Part shown: one piece after another, positions 25,884-33,745 of the stretch
How positions within the stretch are numbered: position 1 is the stretch's first letter
Layout: every line of letters begins with the position of its first letter
Position numbers and translations under genes: made by a program
Notes under the pieces: generated by a model
Told to the model about the DNA's origin: nothing
The model's database searches: none
What the model saw: only the letters and a program-made list of their open reading frames with translations
Source of the DNA: JBFGCT01 sp041581055
GTDB lineage: Bacteria > Actinomycetota > Acidimicrobiia > Acidimicrobiales > Ilumatobacteraceae
Assembly: GCA_041581055.1 (NCBI GenBank)
Contig: JBFGCT010000007.1
Location: 1 to 43,765, forward strand
DNA: 43,765 nucleotides
Direction: 5' to 3'

Positions 25884-26858
25884 GTGACCGACGGCAGCCG
25901 CAAGGCCATCATCGCGGCGTTCTTCGCCAATCTCGGAATCGCCATCGCCAAGTTCGTGGGCTTCTTGATCACCGGGTCGGCGTCGCTGCTCGCCGAGGCC
26001 GTGCACTCGACGGCCGACACCAGCAACCAGGGATTGCTGTTCTACGGCGGCGCCGCTGCCAAGAGGGACGCGTCGCAGATCCATCCGTTCGGCTACGGCC
26101 GAGAACGGTACTTCTGGTCGTTCGCAGTCGCGCTCGTGCTGTTCTCGATGGGCGGCGCGTTCGCGCTCTACGAGGGCATCAAGAAGTTCCAGGATCCCCA
26201 CGAGATCGACAGCCTGGGCATCGCCATCGGCATCCTCGTCGTCGGCATCCTGCTCGAGTCGTACTCGTTGTGGACGGCGATCAAGGAGTCGCGGCGCGTC
26301 AAGGAACCGGGCATGAGCTGGTGGGGGTTCATCCGCACCTCGAGGCAACCGGAGCTCCCCGTCGTGCTGCTCGAGGACATCGGCGCCGAAACGGGTCTGT
26401 TCCTCGCCCTCGGCGGCGTCCTGATGGCCGAGGCGACCGACAACGCGCGTTGGGACGCGGTCGGGTCGATCTCGATCGGCGTGCTGCTGATCATCATCGC
26501 CATCATCCTGATGATCGAGATGAAGAGCCTGCTGATCGGCGAGTCGGCGACGAAGCAGGACCGCGCCGAGATCATCGGCGCACTCGAGAGCGGACCACAC
26601 GTCGAGCGGCTGATCCACCTGCGCACGCAGCACATCGGGCCTGACGAGATCCTCGTCGGCGCCAAGCTGGAGTTCGACTCCACGCTCACGGCCGACGCGC
26701 TGGTCGCCGCGGTGAACGCCACCGAAGACGCGGTGCGCAACGCCGAACCGAGGGTGACGGTGATGTACATCGAGCCCGATCTGCACACCGCCGACCATCC
26801 CGACCTCGCCGGGGGCGACCAGCTCGACGACGGCCCGCCCTCGGCGACCGCCGAGTGA
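25884..26858 (+). CDS. Cation diffusion facilitator family transporter
   Basis: 324 residues with six predicted membrane segments: AAFFANLGIAIAKFVGFLITGSASLLAEAVHSTADTSNQ carries the HSTAD metal motif of TM2, and a second acidic pair is in LLEDIGAETGLFLALGGVLMAEATDNARWDAVGS (TM5 region, E-D rather than the usual H-D). A cytoplasmic domain follows (about 215-300). The family exports Zn2+, Fe2+, Mn2+ or Co2+ by proton exchange; the changed TM5 motif suggests a separate metal choice. The GTG start has a TACACT box upstream. A small membrane protein gene follows directly. Confidence 0.93.
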   Translation: MTDGSRKAIIAAFFANLGIAIAKFVGFLITGSASLLAEAVHSTADTSNQGLLFYGGAAAKRDASQIHPFGYGRERYFWSFAVALVLFSMGGAFALYEGIKKFQDPHEIDSLGIAIGILVVGILLESYSLWTAIKESRRVKEPGMSWWGFIRTSRQPELPVVLLEDIGAETGLFLALGGVLMAEATDNARWDAVGSISIGVLLIIIAIILMIEMKSLLIGESATKQDRAEIIGALESGPHVERLIHLRTQHIGPDEILVGAKLEFDSTLTADALVAAVNATEDAVRNAEPRVTVMYIEPDLHTADHPDLAGGDQLDDGPPSATAE

Positions 26859-26862
26859 CGCC

Positions 26863-27222
26863 ATGGGACCGGCGGACGACCGCTCTCGAGCCGAGCGTGC
26901 GTCGACTCGCGGACCGAAGCGCGCGACCGGCGACCCAAACGACCGGCGGGCGCTCGGGGCCGCGGCGGGGCTACTCGGTTTCGGCGGGGCGTTCGCCTGG
27001 TTGCGGCGCGGGTCGACGAGGGAGGCGATCGCCGGTGTCCGGCCGGGAACGTGGCGCGGCGCGCTGCTGGTCATCGCCTGGCTCGCCGGCGTCGTCGCCA
27101 TCGGCCTGGTCGGGCGGCTCGTCGCCCCGGGTCTCGGCGTCATCTGGCTGCTGATCGCGCTCGCCGTGATGCTCCCGATCGCCGGCTGGTGGTCGCGCCG
27201 GCGTGCAGACGCTGGTCGCTGA
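26863..27222 (+). CDS. Small two-TM membrane protein, unknown
   Basis: 119 residues. A charged N-terminal 30 residues precedes two membrane segments at about 67-87 (ALLVIAWLAGVVAIGLVGRLV) and 91-108 (GVIWLLIALAVMLPIAGW), with a weaker hydrophobic stretch near 33-46. It starts five bases after the cation-efflux gene's stop, so it is probably cotranscribed with it. The family is not recognised. An 11-base stretch at its stop (GTCGCTGACCG, 27215-27225) recurs at 27238-27248. Confidence 0.6.
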   Translation: MGPADDRSRAERASTRGPKRATGDPNDRRALGAAAGLLGFGGAFAWLRRGSTREAIAGVRPGTWRGALLVIAWLAGVVAIGLVGRLVAPGLGVIWLLIALAVMLPIAGWWSRRRADAGR

Positions 27223-27426
27223 CCGTGCCGGGGCGGAGTCGCTGACCGCGACGGGCCCGCTGCGGCCGGGCCGCCGGGCCGCCGGCGACTCCTCCCGATC
27301 GCGATCGCGACCGCCGTGATCATCGGCGGCGCTCGTCCCGCCCGCCTGCTCGCCGCCGCCGTCGCCCAGACCGTCGGCCTCACGCCCTACGGCTACCCGG
27401 CACCAACTCGTAGGCTCGCCAGAATC
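27223..27426. other. 204-bp intergenic region with -10 box
   Basis: GC-rich, with a repeated GTCGCTGACCG near the left end and TAGGCT at 27411-27416, ten bases before ATG 27427. I saw no gene in it. Confidence 0.4.
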
Positions 27427-28548
27427 ATGATCGATCGAGATCCGCAGATCAGCGACGGGTCGTGGGTCGTCGCCGGCGGCCGTCCGACCGAGATCGGCGC
27501 GCCGCTCAACGCGCCGCCGGTCCTGGCGTCGAACTACCTCCTGGGGGCGGGCGGCGAGGGCGTGAGCTACGCCCGGGGCGACGCGACCGGCACCTGGACC
27601 GCGCTCGAAGCGGTCCTCGGCGGGCTCGAAGCCGCCGAGGCGGTCGCGTTCGCCTCGGGCATGGCGGCGATCAGCGCCGTCTTCGAACTGCTGCCGGTCG
27701 GCGCCCACGTCGTCATCCCGGCCGACTGCTACCAAGGCGTCGCCGGCGTCGTCGCCGCCGGCGAGGCGACCGGCCGGTGGACGGCCGACCGGGTCGCCAC
27801 CGACGACACCGAGGCGTGGGTCGCAGCGGCGGGCGCCGACCTGCTCTGGGTCGAGACCCCGTCGAACCCGCTGCTGCTCCTGGCCGACCTGGCGGCGATC
27901 GGCGCCGCGCCACGACGTTCCGGCTGCCTGCTCGTCGTCGACAACACGTTCGCGACCCCGCTCAACCAGCGCCCGCTCGACGTCGGCGCCGACATCTCGA
28001 TCCAGTCGACGACGAAGTTCATCGGCGGACACTCCGACCTGCTCGGCGGCGTGGCGACGACGCGCGACGTCGAGCTCCTCGGCCGCCTGCGCCGGACACG
28101 CACCCTCCACGGCGCGACGCCCGGCGCGTTCGAGTCGTACCTCGCGCTGCGCGGCGTGCGCACGCTCGCCCTCCGGCTCGAGCGCAGCCAGGCGTCGGCC
28201 CGTGCGCTCGCCGAGCGGCTGGCGGCCCACCCCGCGGTCGAACGGGTGCGCTACCCGGGCCTGTCGACCGACCCCGGCCACGCGCTCGCCGCGGCCCAGC
28301 TCGGCGGGTTCGGATCGATCGTCACGTTCGACGTCGCCGGCGGTGGCGACGGCGCCGACCGCCTCTGCTCGCAGGTCCGCCTGATCCGCCACGCGACGAG
28401 CCTCGGCGGCGTGGAGTCGACGATCGAGCGCCGCTCGGTGATCCCCGGCCAGAACCACCTGCCGCCCGGTCTCGTCCGGATGAGTGTCGGTATCGAGGAC
28501 GTCGACGATCTCTGGACCGATCTCGACCGGGCCCTCGACGCCGACTAG
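27427..28548 (+). CDS. Trans-sulfuration PLP enzyme, second paralogue
   Basis: 373 residues, same fold as the enzyme at 21924. Visible are YARGDATGTWTALEAVLGGLEAAEAVAFASGMAAI, WVETPSNPLLLLADLAAI, VDNTFATPLNQRPLDVGADISIQSTTKFIGGHSDLLGG with the PLP lysine, and the end TSLGGVESTIERRS...LVRMSVGIEDVDDLWTDLDRAL. It resembles cystathionine gamma-synthase or gamma-lyase types. The two copies are clearly diverged, so they probably have different substrates. The N-terminus MIDRDPQISDGSWVVAGGRPTEIGAPLNAPPV fits the family; a longer frame to 27316 is not needed. The stop faces the hairpin array at 28589. Confidence 0.9.
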   Translation: MIDRDPQISDGSWVVAGGRPTEIGAPLNAPPVLASNYLLGAGGEGVSYARGDATGTWTALEAVLGGLEAAEAVAFASGMAAISAVFELLPVGAHVVIPADCYQGVAGVVAAGEATGRWTADRVATDDTEAWVAAAGADLLWVETPSNPLLLLADLAAIGAAPRRSGCLLVVDNTFATPLNQRPLDVGADISIQSTTKFIGGHSDLLGGVATTRDVELLGRLRRTRTLHGATPGAFESYLALRGVRTLALRLERSQASARALAERLAAHPAVERVRYPGLSTDPGHALAAAQLGGFGSIVTFDVAGGGDGADRLCSQVRLIRHATSLGGVESTIERRSVIPGQNHLPPGLVRMSVGIEDVDDLWTDLDRALDAD

Positions 28549-28878
28549 CCCAGACCCCCGAGACCCCCGCCCACCGACCCCGCAACACTTTGTGTGACCG
28601 AAAACGTCGACATCCGCGATCTTCGGTCACACAAATCCGAGACCCCGCCCACCGACCCCGCAACATTTGTGTGACCGAATACGTCGACATCCGCGATCTT
28701 CGGTCACACAAATCCGATGGCGGGGCGCGTCCGGCGCGATCCGAGATTTTGTGTGACCGAATACGTCGACATCCGCGATCTTCGGTTACACAAATCACAT
28801 GGGGCGGGGGGACGGCGGCGGACCGGTGGGGGCGTCAGCTGGGCGTCAGCGGGGCGTCAGCGGGGCGTCAGCGGGGCG
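28549..28878. other. 330-bp non-coding junction filled with repeats
   Basis: Lies between the convergent stops of the PLP enzyme and the Rieske oxygenase. It contains three long hairpins (28589-28794) and then an 11-bp tandem array starting at 28829; the array continues into the Rieske gene's stop. Between the hairpins, CCCCGCCCACCGACCCCGCAAC recurs in part. I saw no other gene-like content. Confidence 0.7.
28589..28794. repeat. Three tandem long hairpins with identical loops
   Basis: Hairpins at 28589-28635, 28666-28712 and 28748-28794. Each has a 14-bp stem TTTGTGTGACCGAA / TTCGGTCACACAAA (one G-T pair in the third) around a 19-base loop that reads (A/T)ACGTCGACATCCGCGATC. The spacing is 77 and 82 bp. 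The middle stem can be extended by one A-T pair. The AT-rich, near-perfect stems stand out from the surrounding GC-rich DNA. They could act as a two-way terminator, a protein-binding array or a palindromic mobile repeat. Confidence 0.9.
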
Positions 28879-28894
28879 TCAGCGGGGCGCGAGC
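28829..28894. repeat. 11-bp tandem array at the Rieske gene stop
   Basis: GGGGCGTCAGC repeats at 28829, 28840 (T for first G), 28851, 28862 and 28873, and diverges at 28884. On the minus strand this is CGCCCCGCTGA, the last codons and the stop of the Rieske gene, repeated five times downstream. The real stop is TCA 28879-28881 in the rightmost full unit. Confidence 0.9.
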
Positions 28895-29871
28895 GCGGCG
28901 AGGCGGCGGCGCCACTCGATCGACAGGCGGTCGGACCGCACGTTGACCGTGGCCGCGACATCGAACGGGAGGCCGCCGGGGATCCGCTCCAGCATCGCCC
29001 GGTCCTCCGCGCCGACCGCCCGGTCGAACGCGAGCTGCTCCTCGTCGGTCGGACCGGACTCGCTGTTGCGCCACGTCACGAACGTGAACAGCGACGAGCC
29101 GTCGTCGACCGGGGTCGTGCACAACACCAGGATCCGCTCGCTGCCGACGTCGGGCCCGGTCAGGACGCGGGTGGTCGAGCGCACGGTGAACGGGAGGTGG
29201 AACCCGGTCGTCATCTGCTGCGTGACGCGCTCGCCGACGGCGTTGTCGACGTCGACCGTGTAGCGGTAGCCGGTGAACCCGTCACCGAGGTCGTCGACGT
29301 GGAACCGCTCGACCTCCTCGCTGACGCCGGCGCCCAGCGTCACCGCGTGCACGTACGGGAAGTGGGCGACGTCGCAGAAGTTGTCGACCATCCGGGTCGC
29401 CGACGCCGCCCACCGCTCGACGCCGACGTTGAGGCGGCGGAAGGCGGGGTCGCCGTCCTCGACGATCGTCGGGGGCTCGCCGACCGGGCGGCCCGGGCAG
29501 ATCCAGACCAGCCCGTAGCGCTGGCGGACCGGAACCGCCGACAGGCGGGCGGCGGGCGGCACGGGCGCCTCGGGCCCCGACGACGGGATGCGAACGCACT
29601 CCCCCGACGGCGCGAACGTCCAGCCGTGGTACGGGCAGACCAGGCGCCCGTCCTCGACGCGGCCCTCCGACAGCGGGGCCTCGCGGTGCGGGCAGCGGTC
29701 GGTCGCGGCGACCACCGCTCCGGCGGCCGGGTCGGCGCGCCACAGCACGAATCGCCGGCCCAGCACCTCGACCGGGACAGGGGCCCCGCCGACGTCGCTG
29801 TCCCGGGCGACGGCGTACCACTGGTCGCCCAACCCCGGCTGGTCCGCCAGCGAGGTCGTCGGTCCGGTCAT
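28879..29871 (-). CDS. Rieske [2Fe-2S] oxygenase, ring-hydroxylating alpha-subunit type
   Basis: 330 residues. The Rieske motif is DRCPHREAPLSEGRVEDGRLVCPYHGWTF (CxH, 17 residues, CxxH) at about 52-80. The mononuclear iron site is DNFCDVAHFPYVH, with the D-x3-H-x4-H ligands. This is the VanA/PobA-like, aromatic ring-hydroxylating or demethylating type; the reductase partner is not in the window and the substrate is unknown. Start ATG 29871, with TACGCT (29885-29880, minus) eight bases upstream. It ends in an 11-bp repeated array. Divergent from surE. Confidence 0.93.
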   Translation of the reverse strand: MTGPTTSLADQPGLGDQWYAVARDSDVGGAPVPVEVLGRRFVLWRADPAAGAVVAATDRCPHREAPLSEGRVEDGRLVCPYHGWTFAPSGECVRIPSSGPEAPVPPAARLSAVPVRQRYGLVWICPGRPVGEPPTIVEDGDPAFRRLNVGVERWAASATRMVDNFCDVAHFPYVHAVTLGAGVSEEVERFHVDDLGDGFTGYRYTVDVDNAVGERVTQQMTTGFHLPFTVRSTTRVLTGPDVGSERILVLCTTPVDDGSSLFTFVTWRNSESGPTDEEQLAFDRAVGAEDRAMLERIPGGLPFDVAATVNVRSDRLSIEWRRRLAALAPR

Positions 29872-29879
29872 CGGCGCGG

Positions 29880-29885
29880 AGCGTA
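29880..29885 (-). promoter_or_regulatory. -10 box for the Rieske gene
   Basis: TACGCT on the minus strand lies eight bases before ATG 29871; leaderless pattern. Confidence 0.4.
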
Positions 29886-29980
29886 CCCGTGCCGGCCGAA
29901 CCGGGCGAACAGCCTCGGCCCGCGTCCGCGGCGGCCCGGCGATTCGGCTCGGGGTCATCGCGCCGTGCCAGGATGCGCCG

Positions 29981-30820
29981 ATGCGGATCCTGGTGACCAA
30001 TGACGACGGCATCGACGCGCTGGGGCTGCACGTGCTGACCGCCGCCATCTGCGATCTGGACGGCGACCACGAGGTCGTCGTCGTCGCGCCGGACCGCGAG
30101 TTCTCCGGCGCCGGAGCGTCGCTCGGCGCGCTGCACCTGATCCAGCCCGAGGTCCGGCGGGCCCACATCGACGGCTGCCGCGCCGCCGAGATCTGGACCG
30201 TGTCGGGCCCGCCGGCGTTGTGCGTGATGTTCGCCAGGCTCGGTGCCTTCGGCCCGCAGTTCCACCTGGTCGTCGCCGGGATCAACCCGGGGGCCAACGT
30301 CGGGCGTGCGGTGTACCACTCCGGCACGGTCGGCGCCGTGCTCACCGCCCGCAACGGCAACACCTCTGGAGTCGCCGTCAGCCAGTCGGTCAGCGGGTTC
30401 GGCGTCGAGGGTCAGGGGTGGGACGAGACGATCAAGGACCAGCACTGGGAATCGGCGGCGACGGTCGGCGCGACCGTGGCGCAGGCACTGGTCGACGACA
30501 TGCCGCCGCAACCCGTCGTCGTCAACGTGAACGTCCCGAACCTGCCGTTGGACCGGATCGACGGATGGCGCCACACCGCGGTCGGCCGGCTGCCGCCGCG
30601 GGCGATGTCGGGCGCGACACTCGAACCGGTCCCCGGACACGGCGACAGCTACCGGGTCGCGATGACCTGGGGTGACAAGGTCGAACTCGACCCGAGCACC
30701 GACGGCGGCGCCGTCGAAGACGGCCACGTCGCCATCAGCTATCTCTCACGGATCGTCCACGAGGACCGCGACGACATGGTCGCCGCCACCGTCGCCCTCG
30801 ACGCGCTGCTGGGCGGTTGA
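29981..30820 (+). CDS. surE: 5'/3'-nucleotidase SurE
   Basis: 279 residues starting MRILVTNDDGIDALGLHVL, with the metal-binding NDDG. A second metal site is in GINPGANVGRAVYHSGTVGAV, the SurE Asn/Ser motif. SurE removes phosphate from nucleoside monophosphates and is linked to stationary-phase survival. The start is an ATG. The C-terminal part (WGDKVELDPSTDGGAVEDGHVAISYLSRI) is a little longer than in most SurE proteins and holds the dimer-swapped tail. It converges with the beta-propeller gene, with a 35-bp gap and no repeats. Confidence 0.95.
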   Translation: MRILVTNDDGIDALGLHVLTAAICDLDGDHEVVVVAPDREFSGAGASLGALHLIQPEVRRAHIDGCRAAEIWTVSGPPALCVMFARLGAFGPQFHLVVAGINPGANVGRAVYHSGTVGAVLTARNGNTSGVAVSQSVSGFGVEGQGWDETIKDQHWESAATVGATVAQALVDDMPPQPVVVNVNVPNLPLDRIDGWRHTAVGRLPPRAMSGATLEPVPGHGDSYRVAMTWGDKVELDPSTDGGAVEDGHVAISYLSRIVHEDRDDMVAATVALDALLGG

Positions 30821-30855
30821 GCGCCGGTCCCGCTCCGACCCGACCCGGCGGAGGC

Positions 30856-33267
30856 TCAGAACGGCAGCACGATCTGATCGGGGAGCGGCCGGACCGCGGT
30901 GAAGCCGCGCAGCGAGGGCAGGTCGGACAACACGGTGAGCGACCCGGCGGCCCGGTCATAGAGCCGGAGCCGGCCCCCGGACAGGTACACCGCGAACCGG
31001 CTGTCGGCGCTCCACACGACCGACGACGCGTCCTGCGGGCCCGGCGCCTCGACCGAAAGGCCGGAGACGACGTCGACGATCGACCAGCCGAGGCCGTTGC
31101 TCGCCGCCTGGACGAACACCACGCCGCCGTCCGGCGACACCGAGCTCCCGGTCACCCCCGGGTTCTGGAACCCCGGCGCGCCGACGACCGCCGGATGGGA
31201 GACCGGCGTCCGCTCGCCGTTGGCGCGGTCGACGCGAACCACCTGGCACGCCAGCACCTCGTCGCACTCCCTGGCGTACAGCGTGGTCGGACCCGAGGCG
31301 AGCAGGTCGCCGGTCGTGACCCGCGTCGCCCCCGCCGGCACCGCGGCGTAGACCCCGCCGCCGGCGTCGACGAGCAGCGCGCCGTTCCCGTCTGATCCGA
31401 GGACGTACGCGTTGTCGACCTCGATGCTCCATCCGAGTTCACCGCCCCGCGCGTCGACCAAGTCGAACGCGACATGGTCGGAGAACCCGCCGTCGCCGCT
31501 CCTCCAGAGCGTCCCCGCGACCGGGCCGGGGAAGAGGTAGCCGAGGAAGCGGTCTCCGTCGATCGGCTCGGGTGACTCCCCGAACTGGAGGCGGAACCCG
31601 TCGACGTTGTCCCACGACAGGACGGACACGCCCGTGTTGTCGGCGTCGACCGTCACCGGCGCCCCGCTCGCCAGCGGGTGGCCCGCGTGCGCGGTGACGA
31701 CACCGCCGTCGAGATCGATCTGGACGACCTTGCCGTCGTCGGACCATCCGACGAGATCGAACCCGGTCGGGCCGCCCGGCGCGACATCCATCGTGGAGAC
31801 GACCGGGCCGGGCGGCGGGAGCGGCCGGGCGGCCATCGCCCGCGCCCCGCCGGCCCGCGCCAACAGCTCGGACAGCTCGGTCAGCTCGGTCACCTGGCCG
31901 GTCGCCCGGTCGCGGAAGAGGATCGCGCCGTCGATCACCTCGAACAGCCCGCTGCTGTCCGGGGCCCACGAGAGCAGGAACGCCGGATTGAGCGGCGTCC
32001 CGATCGGCGTCTCGACCGCCGAGCCGGTCTGGAGGTCGATGATCCGCTCGACGGGCCCGGTCTCCGGGAGGAGGATCTGGACCAACGACATCCCGTCCGG
32101 CGAGAGCCCGTGCGCGAGCGGGGCTCCTTGGATGAGGGCCGCGGGGCCAGCGGCGATCTCGGTCTCGACGCCGAGCGCGGGGTCGTCGACGATGAACCGG
32201 CACGGCGCCAGGCCGTCACACGCCTTGAACAACACGTGGTGACGCCCGGCGGCGAAGGCGGCCGCGTCGCCGAGGCGCTCCCGCCCGCCGGGGAGGACGA
32301 TGTCCGACCCGTCGTCGGTCGAAACGATCCAACCGCCGCTCGGGTGGGCCAACACCGGCCACTGCTCGCTCACGCCGTCGACGACGACGGGCTCGCTGGC
32401 CACCTCGGGCGAGGCACGCAGCTCGAACGCCTCCGACCCGGCGGGCGGCAGCAGCAGGAACCGGTCGTCGACGGCGGAGGCGACGACCGCGGCCAGGAGG
32501 CCGGTCTGGCGAAGGGTCGGATTGCCGCGGCGATCGACCACGACCGACGAGTCGGTCCCGGGCGACCACACGACGACGGCGTTGTCGGTCGCCGTCAGCT
32601 GGGGTTGGCCGAACGGCACCCTGGACAGCCACGACTCGACGACGCCGGTCGACACCTCGACCCGGATCAGCTCGCGGCTCTCGGTCAGCACGACGAGTTC
32701 GGTCGGGGCGAGCGAGTCGAGCCGGGCCGGAAGCCCGACGACCGCGTCGAGCGGTCCGTCGGCGACGATCTCGACCTCCGGCTCGACGGGCAGGTCGCTC
32801 CCCGGAACGGCGACCGTCGTCGCCGGCGGGTCGAACAGCGCCGGCGAGGTGGGCGGCGCGGCGGTCGACGGCTCGCCCGTCGCCCCATCCCTCCCGATCA
32901 GCCATGTCCCGCCGGCGACCAGCGCGCCGGCGACGGCGAGCGCGATCCCGATCCGGGCGGGCCGCGAGCGTCCGAGGCCGGCGCCGTGATCGGCGGCCGA
33001 TCCGCCGGGGCCGTCATGGTCGGGATCGCGGTGACGGCCGAGTTGACGGTGGAGGTTGGGGTCGGTGCCGGGATGGCGGTCGGTGCCGGCGTGACGGTCG
33101 GCGCCGGCGTGACGGTCGGGCGCCGCCGCGTCGGGGGCCGGCTCGGCGCGTTCGAACACGGGCGGGGCCGGCGGGATCGGGGTCGCCGACATCGATCCGC
33201 CGGGCGCCCACGGATCGGGCGCGTCGGCGGTTCGGTCGGGGTCATCGTGCGTCACGGCGCCCCCCAT
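30856..33267 (-). CDS. Membrane-anchored beta-propeller protein (WD40/TolB-like)
   Basis: 803 residues. Residues about 1-105 are cytoplasmic and proline/histidine-rich, with an HxGxDR repeat (DRHAGADRHAGTDRHPGTD) encoded by an 18-bp tandem sequence at about 33060-33120. One membrane segment follows at about 108-126 (GIALAVAGALVAGGTWLIG), then a Pro/Thr linker and a large extracellular domain of repeated strand blades (WSPGTDSSVVVD, LLSWAPDSSGLFEV, LVGWSDDGKVVQID, VVWSADSRFAVYLSGGRLRLYD) like a beta-propeller. Probably a scaffold or sensor; I do not know a partner. ATG 33267; GTG 33255 is an alternative start. Confidence 0.7.
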   Translation of the reverse strand: MGGAVTHDDPDRTADAPDPWAPGGSMSATPIPPAPPVFERAEPAPDAAAPDRHAGADRHAGTDRHPGTDPNLHRQLGRHRDPDHDGPGGSAADHGAGLGRSRPARIGIALAVAGALVAGGTWLIGRDGATGEPSTAAPPTSPALFDPPATTVAVPGSDLPVEPEVEIVADGPLDAVVGLPARLDSLAPTELVVLTESRELIRVEVSTGVVESWLSRVPFGQPQLTATDNAVVVWSPGTDSSVVVDRRGNPTLRQTGLLAAVVASAVDDRFLLLPPAGSEAFELRASPEVASEPVVVDGVSEQWPVLAHPSGGWIVSTDDGSDIVLPGGRERLGDAAAFAAGRHHVLFKACDGLAPCRFIVDDPALGVETEIAAGPAALIQGAPLAHGLSPDGMSLVQILLPETGPVERIIDLQTGSAVETPIGTPLNPAFLLSWAPDSSGLFEVIDGAILFRDRATGQVTELTELSELLARAGGARAMAARPLPPPGPVVSTMDVAPGGPTGFDLVGWSDDGKVVQIDLDGGVVTAHAGHPLASGAPVTVDADNTGVSVLSWDNVDGFRLQFGESPEPIDGDRFLGYLFPGPVAGTLWRSGDGGFSDHVAFDLVDARGGELGWSIEVDNAYVLGSDGNGALLVDAGGGVYAAVPAGATRVTTGDLLASGPTTLYARECDEVLACQVVRVDRANGERTPVSHPAVVGAPGFQNPGVTGSSVSPDGGVVFVQAASNGLGWSIVDVVSGLSVEAPGPQDASSVVWSADSRFAVYLSGGRLRLYDRAAGSLTVLSDLPSLRGFTAVRPLPDQIVLPF

Positions 33268-33336
33268 TGCATCACACCGGCCCCCCGATCGACCGACGCC
33301 CCGCCGGCGGCTCGACGGGGTGGGCTACGGTGTGGC

Positions 33337-33741
33337 GTGGCCGCGCCCGCCCAGCTCGTCACCAGCTACCTGTCGTCGTTCGCCGGTGGCGACCCGGACG
33401 TGATCGCCGGATTCGTCTCCGAGGGGTTCCGCAACGAGCACCTCAGCGCCCTCGGCACGGGCAGCGTCGGCCGGGCCGAGTACCGGCGCCGGCTCCCCGA
33501 TTTCCTCGCGTCGTTCGCCGACCGCAGCTACACGGTCGACGACCTCGTCGAGCAGCGTCGTGACGCGGTGTCCGCCGAGATGTTCGACGTCGTCGTCCGA
33601 TACCGCTTCGCCGCGACCTTCGACGGCCATCGCATCGAGATTCCCGGCGTGATGTGGTTCGGCGTGCGCCACCAGCTCATCGCCAGCCGCGTCGACGCGT
33701 GGGACGCGCTGACGTTCCTCCAACAGACCGGTCGGCGCTGA
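33337..33741 (+). CDS. NTF2/SnoaL-like small protein
   Basis: 134 residues from GTG 33337: MAAPAQLVTSYLSSFAGGDPDVIAGFVSEGFRNEHLSALGTG. The N-terminal helix, the conserved 'F..D' start and a curved beta-sheet fit the SnoaL-like cone fold. Such proteins can be isomerases, cyclases or ligand-binding proteins; the substrate is unknown. TACGGT lies five bases upstream. It converges with the DUF3179 gene (4-bp gap). Confidence 0.75.
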   Translation: MAAPAQLVTSYLSSFAGGDPDVIAGFVSEGFRNEHLSALGTGSVGRAEYRRRLPDFLASFADRSYTVDDLVEQRRDAVSAEMFDVVVRYRFAATFDGHRIEIPGVMWFGVRHQLIASRVDAWDALTFLQQTGRR

Positions 33742-33745
33742 CCGG

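Noticed and set aside
26855..27154. 99-codon frame starting in a GTGA overlap with the cation-efflux gene
   Set aside because: The product is Ser/Arg/Pro-rich; the overlapping frame from 26863 has clear membrane segments and is preferred.
28549..28878. CRISPR array from the repeated hairpins
   Set aside because: Only three units, the conserved part includes the putative 'spacer' loop, spacing is irregular, and no cas genes are present.
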